Origin: Prevotella sp.
GTDB lineage: Bacteria; Bacteroidota; Bacteroidia; Bacteroidales; Bacteroidaceae
DNA: 5,634 bases
Assembly (NCBI GenBank): GCA_017424205.1
Contig: JAFPAS010000219.1
Coordinates: forward strand, 1-5,634
Direction: 5' to 3'
The notes beneath the pieces are model-generated. The model saw only the letters and a list, made by a program, of their open reading frames with translations, ran no database searches and was not told the origin of the DNA. A program made the translations under genes and the position numbers. The number at the start of each line of letters is the position of its first letter. Positions within the stretch are counted from its first letter, which is position 1. Positions 1 through 5,634 of this stretch are shown here, in pieces.

Positions 1-187
1 ATCAGTCATAGTCATTCCCTGTTCTCTGTACTCTTTTTCCTGTGGTATCTCTACAAGATACCGTTGTTACTTCTATCAAATGACATAATAATCCTACTAG
101 CATTACAAGAAGGAGAATAAAGAAACAACCACTAAGGTATATTTTATGACATGCAGGCGATGCCATCTGGAAGGTGATATCTGCTCT

Positions 188-255
188 CATCTGCACAGCA
201 TATGCACACAAGAAAACTCACTGATAAACAGGTGTTTACAATCACTGTGCAGATG
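188..255. repeat. 11-bp inverted repeat with nested palindrome
   Basis: CATCTGCACAG (188-198) is the exact reverse complement of CTGTGCAGATG (245-255). Between the arms lies a 14-bp palindrome, TAAACA-GG-TGTTTA (225-238). The right arm is part of a perfect tandem octamer, TGTGCAGA at 246-253 and 254-261. It could be an operator-like site or an RNA structure; no flanking gene in the window explains it. Confidence 0.5.
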
Positions 256-288
256 TGCAGATTTTTAAAGAAAAAGAAATATGATGGA

Positions 289-320
289 AAGATTTAGCTT
301 AATGGTTACAGTTAAATCTT
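289..320. repeat. Inverted repeat able to form a hairpin
   Basis: AAGATTTA (289-296) and TAAATCTT (313-320) are exact reverse complements. In plus-strand RNA the stem extends through one G-U pair and two more pairs to 11 bp with a 10-base loop; in minus-strand RNA the G-U position becomes a mismatch. AT-rich and without a T-tract, so not a terminator. Confidence 0.35.
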
Positions 321-385
321 CAAGCATCTGCCAACGAACTATAAACGACCCATATAGGCTTTTTATGCTTTCAATGAACACCAAT

Positions 386-434
386 AATAAAAACAGGCTC
401 TTCATCTGCCGCTGGGGCATGGATGAGGAGCCTG
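386..434 (-). terminator. Rho-independent terminator after ftsZ (end of the dcw cluster)
   Basis: Read on the minus strand, CAGGCTC pairs with GAGCCTG (7 bp), then after one A-C mismatch TCATC pairs with GATGA (5 bp), then past a 2-nt bulge TGCC pairs with GGCA (4 bp) around a CCAGC loop. The stem occupies 394-434 and is followed directly by TTTTTATTATT (to about 383-386). The hairpin begins about 40 bases after the ftsZ stop. On the plus strand there is no T-tract after the stem, so it acts in the ftsZ direction. The mismatch and bulge weaken it a little, but the stem is long and GC-rich for this region. Confidence 0.8.
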
Positions 435-460
435 TGATGTTTATATGCAGGACATGTGTC

Positions 461-475
461 TGCCGTGAGGCGGCA
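461..475 (-). other. Short hairpin immediately after the ftsZ stop codon
   Basis: TGCCG and CGGCA form a perfect 5-bp inverted repeat around a 5-base loop, starting at the base next to the ftsZ TAG (476-478). No T-tract follows it in the ftsZ direction, so it is not a terminator by itself; it could protect the 3' end of the message or be chance. The main terminator is about 30 bases further on. Confidence 0.35.
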
Positions 476-1807
476 CTACACGAAGCTGATGACGTTAGAT
501 GCCTGTGCTTTATCTTCTGCTGCCTGGTCTTTCTTCACTACACCCTTTGACAGGTTAATGATGTCTTCGAGCTGTGTTCGCTGACGGCGTGTAGTAGGTG
601 TGCTTTCTACAGCATCGATGATGCTATCGTTGTCGAGATCTTCTGTATTGAAGATATAAATGTTTGCCACGCGGCGTGGCAGACCTCGCTCGTTCTCGTT
701 ATAGTATTTGAGTCGGCGCGCAGCGAGTTCAGCCTCTTGCATAGCACGGTCTGCTTCGCGGCGTGCTTCGTCCTGGTCTTGTTTTGCCACGCGCTCTGAT
801 ACGCCCTCAATATCGGTAAGTCCGAAGCCTGTGGCGAGAATAGTTACTTTGACGCGCTCGCCAAGGTCTGGATCGTTGAAGAGTCCCCACTTTGTCACGA
901 TGTCGTCGCCGAAGCCATCCATAAATTCTGTGACGTAGCCCATCTCATCCATCATGAGTCCGTGTGTGCCAGCCTCGTCTGAAGAGTAGATGGCAAGGAG
1001 AATCTTCTTCGAATTGAAGATATCGTTGTTATTGAGAAGCGGAGAATTCAGCGCGTCGTTTATGGCGTTCTTAACACGCTCTTCGCCTTCGCCATATCCA
1101 GTAGACATGATTGCCACACCGCCGTCTTTGAGCACTGTCTTAACGTCGTTGAAGTCGAGATTGATTTTACCGTGTATGGTGATTATCTCCGAGATAGACT
1201 TTGCTGCTACAGAGAGTGTATCGTCGGCTTTGCCGAAGGCTTTCATGATGGGTAGGTTAGGGTATATCTCCATGAGACGCTCGTTGTTGATGACAAGGAG
1301 TGCATCGACATTCTTAGCAATCTCCTCTACACCGTCGAGAGCCTTGTCGATTTTGCGCTTACCCTCAAACTTGAACGGAATGGTTACGATACCGACAGTA
1401 AGGATGTCCTTAGCTTTTGACTCGCGGGCGATGATTGGCGCAGCACCAGTTCCGGTACCGCCGCCCATGCCGGCCGTGATAAATGCCATCTTTGTTCCGT
1501 CAGAGAGCATATTGCGTATGCCGTCGAGAGTTTCTTCGGCTGCCGCACGAGCCACTTCTGGTTTGTTGCCTGCTCCGAGACCTTCCATGCCGAGCTGGAG
1601 TTTCACTGGCACTGGCGAGTCGTCGAGTGCCTGCTTGTCGAGGTTACACACTACGAACGAAACGTCGTGTATGCCTTCGCGATACATGTGATTAACTGCG
1701 TTACCGCCGCCACCGCCTACACCGATGACTTTAATGATACTTGTCTGTTTCTCTCGCGGACCGAAATCAACGAGGTTTGGCATATTATTATTGTTATTGT
1801 TGTCCAT
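476..1807 (-). CDS. ftsZ: Cell division protein FtsZ, tubulin-like GTPase
   Basis: Cytoplasmic GTPase that polymerises into the Z ring and marks the division site. The 443-residue product shows the glycine-rich loop IGVGGGGGNAVNHM (28-41), the tubulin signature AGMGGGTGTGAAP (112-124), the NNERL segment (174-178), and the T7 synergy loop NLDFND (216-221) with Asn216, Asp218 and Asp221 in the catalytic positions. The globular core ends near residue 330 (VTILATGFGLTDIEGV). The rest is not a long disordered linker but a charged, Ala/Glu/Arg-rich helix-like stretch (337-375), the segment VANIYIFNTEDLDNDSIIDAV (380-400), and a basic and acidic tail ending NVISFV. The N-terminus begins MDNNNNNN; Met9 (1783) is an alternative start, but the ATG at 1807 follows an A-rich leader as is usual in this phylum. 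At 55-57 the usual Asn-Thr-Asp reads Asn-Leu-Asp. It is the last gene of the cluster, 119 bp after ftsA. Confidence 0.98.
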   Translation of the reverse strand: MDNNNNNNMPNLVDFGPREKQTSIIKVIGVGGGGGNAVNHMYREGIHDVSFVVCNLDKQALDDSPVPVKLQLGMEGLGAGNKPEVARAAAEETLDGIRNMLSDGTKMAFITAGMGGGTGTGAAPIIARESKAKDILTVGIVTIPFKFEGKRKIDKALDGVEEIAKNVDALLVINNERLMEIYPNLPIMKAFGKADDTLSVAAKSISEIITIHGKINLDFNDVKTVLKDGGVAIMSTGYGEGEERVKNAINDALNSPLLNNNDIFNSKKILLAIYSSDEAGTHGLMMDEMGYVTEFMDGFGDDIVTKWGLFNDPDLGERVKVTILATGFGLTDIEGVSERVAKQDQDEARREADRAMQEAELAARRLKYYNENERGLPRRVANIYIFNTEDLDNDSIIDAVESTPTTRRQRTQLEDIINLSKGVVKKDQAAEDKAQASNVISFV

Positions 1808-1840
1808 ATGTTTTTATTGAAATTGTGAGGGGAGTTATGG

Positions 1841-1870
1841 TTTAATGGGTAAAGGTTTAAGGGTTAAAGT
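1841..1870. repeat. Imperfect tandem repeat, 2 x 15 bp
   Basis: TTTAATGGGTAAAGG at 1841-1855 is followed directly by TTTAAGGGTTAAAGT at 1856-1870; 12 of 15 positions agree. Lies in the ftsA-ftsZ gap, 34 bases before the ftsZ start codon. Confidence 0.6.
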
Positions 1871-1872
1871 TG

Positions 1873-1896
1873 TCGTCATCGTTATCGTCATCGTTG
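1873..1896. repeat. Tandem repeat, 2 x 12 bp
   Basis: TCGTCATCGTTA at 1873-1884 is followed directly by TCGTCATCGTTG at 1885-1896, differing only in the last base. It adjoins the 15-bp pair, so the two duplications together fill most of the gap upstream of ftsZ. Confidence 0.7.
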
Positions 1897-1926
1897 ACGT
1901 TACAAACAACTCGTTTACTTGTCAAC

Positions 1927-3366
1927 TTACCTTTCATCTTCTTCCTCCTCTATGAGTTTCTTTACGACCTTCATGGCGTTGTCCTTCATCTTTGAGAAGA
2001 ACGAACGGCCTTGTGCTTTCTCTTCTTCTTCCTCCTGAGCCGCCTCAGCTACCTTTGCAGCTTCCTGCTCAGCCTTTGCAGCAGCTTCTTTTTCTGTCAG
2101 CTCACGCTCACGGCCTGTAGGCACTTCGCCTGGCTTGAGTTCTCGTGGTCTTGGCTGTTCAACAACAGGCTCTGATTCCTCTGGCTCCGAGAAGATTGAG
2201 ATTTCGTCTAACGAACGTCCTGACGACAATTCGTCAGCCTTGAGAAGAAGCGAGAGTGCTGTGCATGATATGTCAGAGGTGTTAGTCACCTGCTTTGCAT
2301 AATTGACGCTTGTCTTCACCTTGTTTGCTATGCGTATGTTCTCACATTTAGAGTAAATACGGAACGCCTGCTCGATATTGCGCATGTTTGCCATGCCGCC
2401 AGTGAGGATGATGCCGCCAATGAGCTTATCTTCATATTCTGTTGGTATCTGTGCAAGCGCATTCTTGATAATCTCTTCTGTGCGTGCCTCTGCCATTGAA
2501 AGGAATTCGCGCTGAGAGATGGTGCGCTGTATATCGATGCTCAGCTTTGTCTCCGCATCGACTTCTGACGCATTAACGTATGCCAGTGCATGCTTGAGTT
2601 TAAGACGCTCGGCATCAGTTTCGTCAATATGGAATGCCGAAATGTCTTTTGTGATATTCAGTCCGCCAAGAGGTATTGTAGCCATGTGGCGCAGAATGTT
2701 CTTATAGTAGATAGACACTGTGGTTGTGCCAGCACCAAGGTCAACAAGCATGCAGCCATTGCGTCGCTCTGATTCTGTCAGCAGGCTATCAGCAAGAGCA
2801 AGCGGAGCAATGTAGTATCGGGTGTTAGGCATATTGCTCTGCTCTTCGAAGCACTTGCAGAGATTACGGTAGAATGTCTCACGCCACACGATATTAAGAT
2901 ATGAGCCTTCGATTCTGTTGCATTCGATACCAACAGGCTCTGTCTGATACTGCAGGTCAACCTTATACTCCTGAGGCACTACATCGAGTATGTATTGGTT
3001 GGTATATTTTGTTCCACGGTTAGCGTCGCACATTGCATCGATGATGTCAAGGCTAACCACTGTAGCCTCATCAAAATCATTTATGATATTATTCTGTATA
3101 GTGCGTATACTCTGGCCTCCTAAACCAACGTGGACCATCTTGATTTCGGTCTGGAGCTGGTTCTGCAGTTTCTGGACTATCCTGCGTATGCACTGGTTGG
3201 TCTTCTCTATATTGTAAACCGTTCCTCTGCGGATTAGAGACATCGAGTCTTCTGTGGCAACGGCAAGAACGGTGATGCTACCGTCCATCTTCTTCTGTCC
3301 GGCAATGCCGGTAACCTTTGATGAGCCTAATTCAATGGCTACGTAAAAATCTTTTGCTGCTGGCAT
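1927..3366 (-). CDS. ftsA: Cell division protein FtsA, actin-like membrane anchor of the Z ring
   Basis: Actin-fold ATPase that binds the FtsZ C-terminal tail and tethers the ring to the inner face of the membrane, then recruits later divisome proteins. In the 479 residues, the phosphate-1 loop IELGSSKV is at 11-18, the SHS2/1C subdomain lies at roughly 85-165, phosphate-2 VDLGAGTTTVSIY at 208-220, and the adenosine motif GGIILTGGMANM at 317-328. The actin core ends near residue 378. After it comes a low-complexity linker (about 392-453) rich in Glu, Ala and Pro, then SFFSKMKDNAMKVVKKLI (455-472), which alternates hydrophobic and basic residues as an amphipathic membrane-targeting helix would, and an acidic end. 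E. coli FtsA is 420 residues; the excess is the linker. The ATG at 3366 gives the normal short N-terminus before the first beta strand. It sits between ftsQ and ftsZ in the standard order. Nothing essential looks missing. Confidence 0.97.
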   Translation of the reverse strand: MPAAKDFYVAIELGSSKVTGIAGQKKMDGSITVLAVATEDSMSLIRRGTVYNIEKTNQCIRRIVQKLQNQLQTEIKMVHVGLGGQSIRTIQNNIINDFDEATVVSLDIIDAMCDANRGTKYTNQYILDVVPQEYKVDLQYQTEPVGIECNRIEGSYLNIVWRETFYRNLCKCFEEQSNMPNTRYYIAPLALADSLLTESERRNGCMLVDLGAGTTTVSIYYKNILRHMATIPLGGLNITKDISAFHIDETDAERLKLKHALAYVNASEVDAETKLSIDIQRTISQREFLSMAEARTEEIIKNALAQIPTEYEDKLIGGIILTGGMANMRNIEQAFRIYSKCENIRIANKVKTSVNYAKQVTNTSDISCTALSLLLKADELSSGRSLDEISIFSEPEESEPVVEQPRPRELKPGEVPTGRERELTEKEAAAKAEQEAAKVAEAAQEEEEEKAQGRSFFSKMKDNAMKVVKKLIEEEEDER

Positions 3367-3466
3367 GAGTAAAGTATGATTAAGTGTTTATTTTTTATGC
3401 TGTACTGCTTCTATATGTCTATGAGATGTGAATGTTCTGAGTTCGGGCGTGCATGTGTGCCGATGG

Positions 3467-4375
3467 TTATGACTTCTTGACAGTGCCTGAAGGCCGAGAC
3501 TCAGATGCTGACTGCGACGGCTGGTCTGCTGGTTCTGCCGGAGGTGGCGCGTCAACTTCATCTGTCGGCGGTATGTCGCGTAATATCGGATGGAGTTCTG
3601 CCGGATGTTTCTTGCAGATTATCTGATTTTCAAACTGGACATCGATGCGCTGGTATTTGTTCCATCCTACAACAGAGAGTCCGTGCAGATAGAATTTCTT
3701 CAGACGGCTTAATTTGTTCTCCGTATACTTCTCTATCATCGCAATGTGTTTTGCTGGGTCTGTTTCAGACGGCAGATAACCGATAAAGATTATATGCTCG
3801 CCCACACGCGGCACAACCTCTATGCCCTGATTCTCGGTCACATTGACCTGGACTATCTGGTTTCTCCAGAACTCGTCATTCATAATGGTCTGCACGAAAG
3901 GCCTGATGCTCTTCTGGGCGAAAGGCTTTGCTACATGGCCAGTGACGATAATCAGGTCAGAGATGTATTTCGACTGTGGCATGATACCGCCATTCTCGTC
4001 GATGTAATAGTCGCTGCCGTCTAAGCTCTTGACACGCACAACAGGCGTGCGCTGAGTTACAGTAATCTGTATGTGACCGTCGAGCGTCTGGCTGCATTCG
4101 GCAGTGTTTACAAATGGAGAGCTCTTCAGCGCATCTTCTATTGTGCGAGGAGAAATGGCGTCAAGCGACTTGCCTAAAGGATATATTCTCTTCTGCTTGA
4201 GAATGTGACGTATCTCATTGACATCAAGAAATCCATTTGTATTATCATCTGCCACACTGATATTCACCTTCACACACTTCTTCACTACCGGCTCCGGTGT
4301 ATTGAATGCGGTCACAGCAAATATCAGGTATCCTGCGATAATGATATTGAGTATTATAATTATGTATCTCTTCAT
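3467..4375 (-). CDS. ftsQ: Cell division protein FtsQ
   Basis: Single-pass inner-membrane divisome protein that links the cytoplasmic Z ring to periplasmic wall synthesis through its partners FtsL and FtsB (role known from the family). The 302-residue product has a very short cytoplasmic N-terminus (MKR), one hydrophobic span at about 4-22, a POTRA-like domain at about 34-108 (VKVNISV, then DVNEIRHIL, ending in ITVTQRTPVVRV) and the FtsQ beta domain at about 110-255. The YYIDENGGIMP stretch (123-133) and GWNKYQRIDVQFENQIICKK (237-256) match the pattern of Bacteroidota FtsQ. The last 35 residues are a Pro/Ser/Ala-rich, probably disordered tail ending in KKS. The ATG at 4375 is chosen because it directly precedes the membrane span; upstream sequence is AT-rich without a clear ribosome binding site. 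It starts 68 bp after the murC stop and lies about 100 bp before ftsA. Identity rests on position and motifs, since this family is poorly conserved. Confidence 0.92.
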   Translation of the reverse strand: MKRYIIIILNIIIAGYLIFAVTAFNTPEPVVKKCVKVNISVADDNTNGFLDVNEIRHILKQKRIYPLGKSLDAISPRTIEDALKSSPFVNTAECSQTLDGHIQITVTQRTPVVRVKSLDGSDYYIDENGGIMPQSKYISDLIIVTGHVAKPFAQKSIRPFVQTIMNDEFWRNQIVQVNVTENQGIEVVPRVGEHIIFIGYLPSETDPAKHIAMIEKYTENKLSRLKKFYLHGLSVVGWNKYQRIDVQFENQIICKKHPAELHPILRDIPPTDEVDAPPPAEPADQPSQSASESRPSGTVKKS

Positions 4376-4443
4376 ATATATGATTTCTCAGACTGTTAAG
4401 TTTGAGTATAAACGGGGTGCGAAAACGAATAGGCTGAGGTGTG

Positions 4444-5634
4444 CTACTTGCTATTCAGAATTTCAGCTATCTCATCACATCGATTGTCCAAATCGCCTGC
4501 ACCAAGAATGACAAGCACATCAAAATCACGCGACTTGACAAATTCAATAATGTCAGTCTTCTCTATGATTTGCTTCGCTACACCCTCCTTGAGATTGTCG
4601 TATATGAGATGTGAAGTAACGCCTTCAATAGGCAATTCGCGGGCTGGATATATCTCTGTCAGTATTACCTCATCGAGTATGCTCAGAGCATCGGCAAACT
4701 CCTGATAGAAGTCTCGGGTTCGTGTATACAGATGTGGCTGGAATACTGCTGTTATCTTTCTGTCGTGGTATATTTCACGTAGAGAGCGTGCAGACTGAAG
4801 AATCTCCTTAGGGTGATGGGCATAGTCAGAAAGGAATACATGACGACTGTTCTTAATCTTGAAATCGAATCGGCGGTCTACCCCTCCGTATGTCTCCATG
4901 CCTCGTTTCAGCTCTGCTGCACTACATCCGTTCAGCTGCGCCATGGCCATAGCTGCCACACCATTGACAATATTAATTGGTATAGGCTGACCAAGTCGGA
5001 TATCGCGGACATTCTCAATTGGCGAAATGAAGTCGAATGTTATCTCGCCATTCTCTATACGGATATTCTCAGCATGGAAATCTCCCTCCTCGAGTGAGTA
5101 TTCATATATTCGTACACCTTCCTGAACATCAGGCGTAACCTCAAGTCCGCGATGCATGATGAGTGCGCCACCTGGCTGTATGAGAGTTGTGTAATGACGG
5201 AATGACTCGAGATAGGCTTCTTTCGTGCCATAAATGTCAAGATGGTCTGGGTCGGCAGAGGTGATAACACTCATCCATGGCTGCAGCCAATGGAATGAAC
5301 GATCAAACTCGTCGGCTTCTATTACTACGTAGTCTGACTTTTCTGAGAGTATGTAGTTCGTGCCATAGTTCTTCGAAATACCGCCAAGGAAGGCATTACA
5401 ATCTGCAGCAGACTGGTGCATGATGTGTGCACACATGGCTGAGGTTGTTGTCTTGCCGTGGGTTCCGGCAAAACAGAGACCTTTGCGTGACTTTGTCAGC
5501 AAGCCCAGTATCTCCGCACGCTTCATCACCTTGAATCCATTCTGGCGGAAGTATGTCAGCTCGCCATGGTTCTCTGGTATAGCGGGAGTATAGCATATTA
5601 TCGTTTCTTCCGGATTCTTGAATACAGCGTCAAC
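4444..5634 (-). CDS. murC: UDP-N-acetylmuramate--L-alanine ligase MurC, 5' end missing (C-terminal 396 residues)
   Basis: Cytoplasmic Mur ligase that joins L-alanine to UDP-MurNAc with ATP, the first step of stem-peptide assembly. The frame is open to the right edge of the window. The GTG at 5529 is internal: 35 codons upstream of it, including YTPAIPENHGELTYF, are good MurC sequence from the end of the N-terminal Rossmann domain. Numbering from the first visible residue, the ATP-binding P-loop GTHGKTTT is at 57-64, the central-domain DEFDRSF at 108-113, DPDHLDIYGT at 128-137, GGVDRRFDF at 250-258, DYAHHPKE at 270-277, QPHLYTRTRDF at 299-309, TEIYPARELPIEGV at 326-339 and GAGDLDN at 378-384. 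The family is about 450-470 residues, so roughly 60 N-terminal residues lie outside the window. DYAHHP and the EIYPARE motif separate MurC from MurD, MurE and MurF; Mpl is the nearest alternative but does not fit the context before ftsQ. No frameshift or missing key residue is seen. Confidence 0.96.
   Translation of the reverse strand, partial: VDAVFKNPEETIICYTPAIPENHGELTYFRQNGFKVMKRAEILGLLTKSRKGLCFAGTHGKTTTSAMCAHIMHQSAADCNAFLGGISKNYGTNYILSEKSDYVVIEADEFDRSFHWLQPWMSVITSADPDHLDIYGTKEAYLESFRHYTTLIQPGGALIMHRGLEVTPDVQEGVRIYEYSLEEGDFHAENIRIENGEITFDFISPIENVRDIRLGQPIPINIVNGVAAMAMAQLNGCSAAELKRGMETYGGVDRRFDFKIKNSRHVFLSDYAHHPKEILQSARSLREIYHDRKITAVFQPHLYTRTRDFYQEFADALSILDEVILTEIYPARELPIEGVTSHLIYDNLKEGVAKQIIEKTDIIEFVKSRDFDVLVILGAGDLDNRCDEIAEILNSK

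Larger units (their letters stand above)
1..385. other. Stretch beyond the ftsZ terminator without a supportable gene
   Basis: AT-rich sequence with several dyads but no recognisable gene. The only reading frame with any protein-like character is on the minus strand, stop at 2-4, with an ATG at 190 (62 codons) or a TTG at 211. It has a hydrophobic run at about residues 18-39 (IYLSGCFFILLLVMLVGLLCHL) that could span a membrane. Against it: no clear ribosome binding site or promoter, all four Arg codons after the ATG are AGA, and no motif is recognised. The plus-strand frame at 281-550 runs antisense into the end of ftsZ and looks accidental. Confidence 0.5.
1835..1926 (-). other. ftsA-ftsZ leader with two tandem duplications and a small Thr-rich reading frame
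   Basis: The untranslated gap between ftsA and ftsZ. It contains a 15-base imperfect tandem pair (1841-1855 and 1856-1870, 12 of 15 identical) and a 12-base tandem pair (1873-1884 and 1885-1896, 11 of 12 identical). On the minus strand the first ATG in the gap (1891) opens an 18-codon frame, MTITMTTTLTLKPLPIKP, stopping at 1835-1837, 27 bases before the ftsZ ATG. A 6-bp dyad (GTTGAC 1893-1898 with GTCAAC 1921-1926) abuts the ftsA stop. No terminator or perfect TAnnTTTG promoter element is visible. Whether any of this is translated or regulatory is not shown by the sequence. Confidence 0.4.

Noticed and set aside
281..550. 89-codon plus-strand frame overlapping the ftsZ 3' end
   Set aside because: Runs through the terminator and into ftsZ antisense; no recognisable domain and no promoter.
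990..1691. 233-codon open frame on the plus strand, antisense to ftsZ
   Set aside because: Lies wholly inside ftsZ, has low-complexity Ser/Pro/Arg-rich sequence without a motif, and arises from the codon bias of the gene on the other strand.
1835..1891. Threonine attenuator in front of ftsZ
   Set aside because: The Thr-rich peptide is suggestive, but there is no terminator and antiterminator hairpin pair between it and ftsZ, and ftsZ is not an amino-acid biosynthesis gene.
1877..1906. TTTG (1903-1906) and TAACGATG (1877-1884) on the minus strand as a Bacteroidota promoter for ftsZ
   Set aside because: The -7 part matches only four of the six defined positions of TAnnTTTG and falls inside the tandem repeat; the 18-base spacing is near normal but not enough to call it.
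4397..4404. Perfect TAnnTTTG (TAAGTTTG) on the plus strand in the murC-ftsQ gap
   Set aside because: No TTTG about 20 bases upstream and no plus-strand gene downstream; an 8-base degenerate match is expected by chance.
5527..5529. GTG as the start of murC
   Set aside because: Thirty-five in-frame codons upstream encode conserved MurC sequence, and the P-loop would lie too close to the N-terminus; the gene simply runs off the window.
1..5634. Mobile element, CRISPR array, tRNA or other accessory system
   Set aside because: No transposase, integrase, spaced repeat array, tRNA cloverleaf or attachment-site duplication was seen; gene content and order are those of a core dcw cluster.

Overview
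The window is the 3' end of a division and cell wall (dcw) cluster. Four genes lie head to tail on the minus strand; in transcription order they are murC (cut by the right edge), ftsQ, ftsA and ftsZ. The order murC-ftsQ-ftsA-ftsZ, the Bacteroidota-type MurC (YTPAIP near the start, DEFDRSF, DYAHHP, TEIYPAREL), the FtsQ signatures (YYIDENGG, GWNKYQRIDVQF) and the lack of obvious Shine-Dalgarno sequences before AT-rich starts all suggest a member of Bacteroidales. Something close to Prevotella is the best guess, but genus is an inference.

Layout, right to left (direction of transcription). 5634-4444: murC, C-terminal 396 residues, making UDP-MurNAc-L-Ala in the cytoplasm. A 68-bp gap follows. 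4375-3467: ftsQ, a single-span membrane protein of the divisome. A 97-100 bp gap follows. 3366-1927: ftsA, the actin-like membrane anchor of the Z ring. A 119-bp gap follows, carrying two imperfect tandem duplications and an 18-codon threonine-rich reading frame. 1807-476: ftsZ, the tubulin-like GTPase. About 40 bases past the ftsZ stop is a strong hairpin followed by a T-rich tract on the minus strand (386-434), which reads as the terminator of the cluster. Bases 1-385 hold no gene I can defend, only several dyads and one weak hydrophobic reading frame.

The genes act together: MurC supplies peptidoglycan precursor, FtsZ polymerises into the ring, FtsA ties the ring to the membrane through its C-terminal amphipathic helix, and FtsQ links the cytoplasmic ring to the periplasmic wall synthesis machinery. 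No perfect Bacteroidota -7 element (TAnnTTTG) was seen by eye on the coding strand, so transcription probably enters from upstream, outside the window.

This is essentially an ordinary core-genome region. I found no evidence of a new defence, mobile or biosynthetic system. The points most worth a second look are the ftsA-ftsZ leader (tandem repeats plus Thr-rich mini-ORF), an Asn-Leu-Asp in place of the usual Asn-Thr-Asp in the FtsZ nucleotide pocket, the unusual FtsZ tail, and the dyad-rich stretch after ftsZ.
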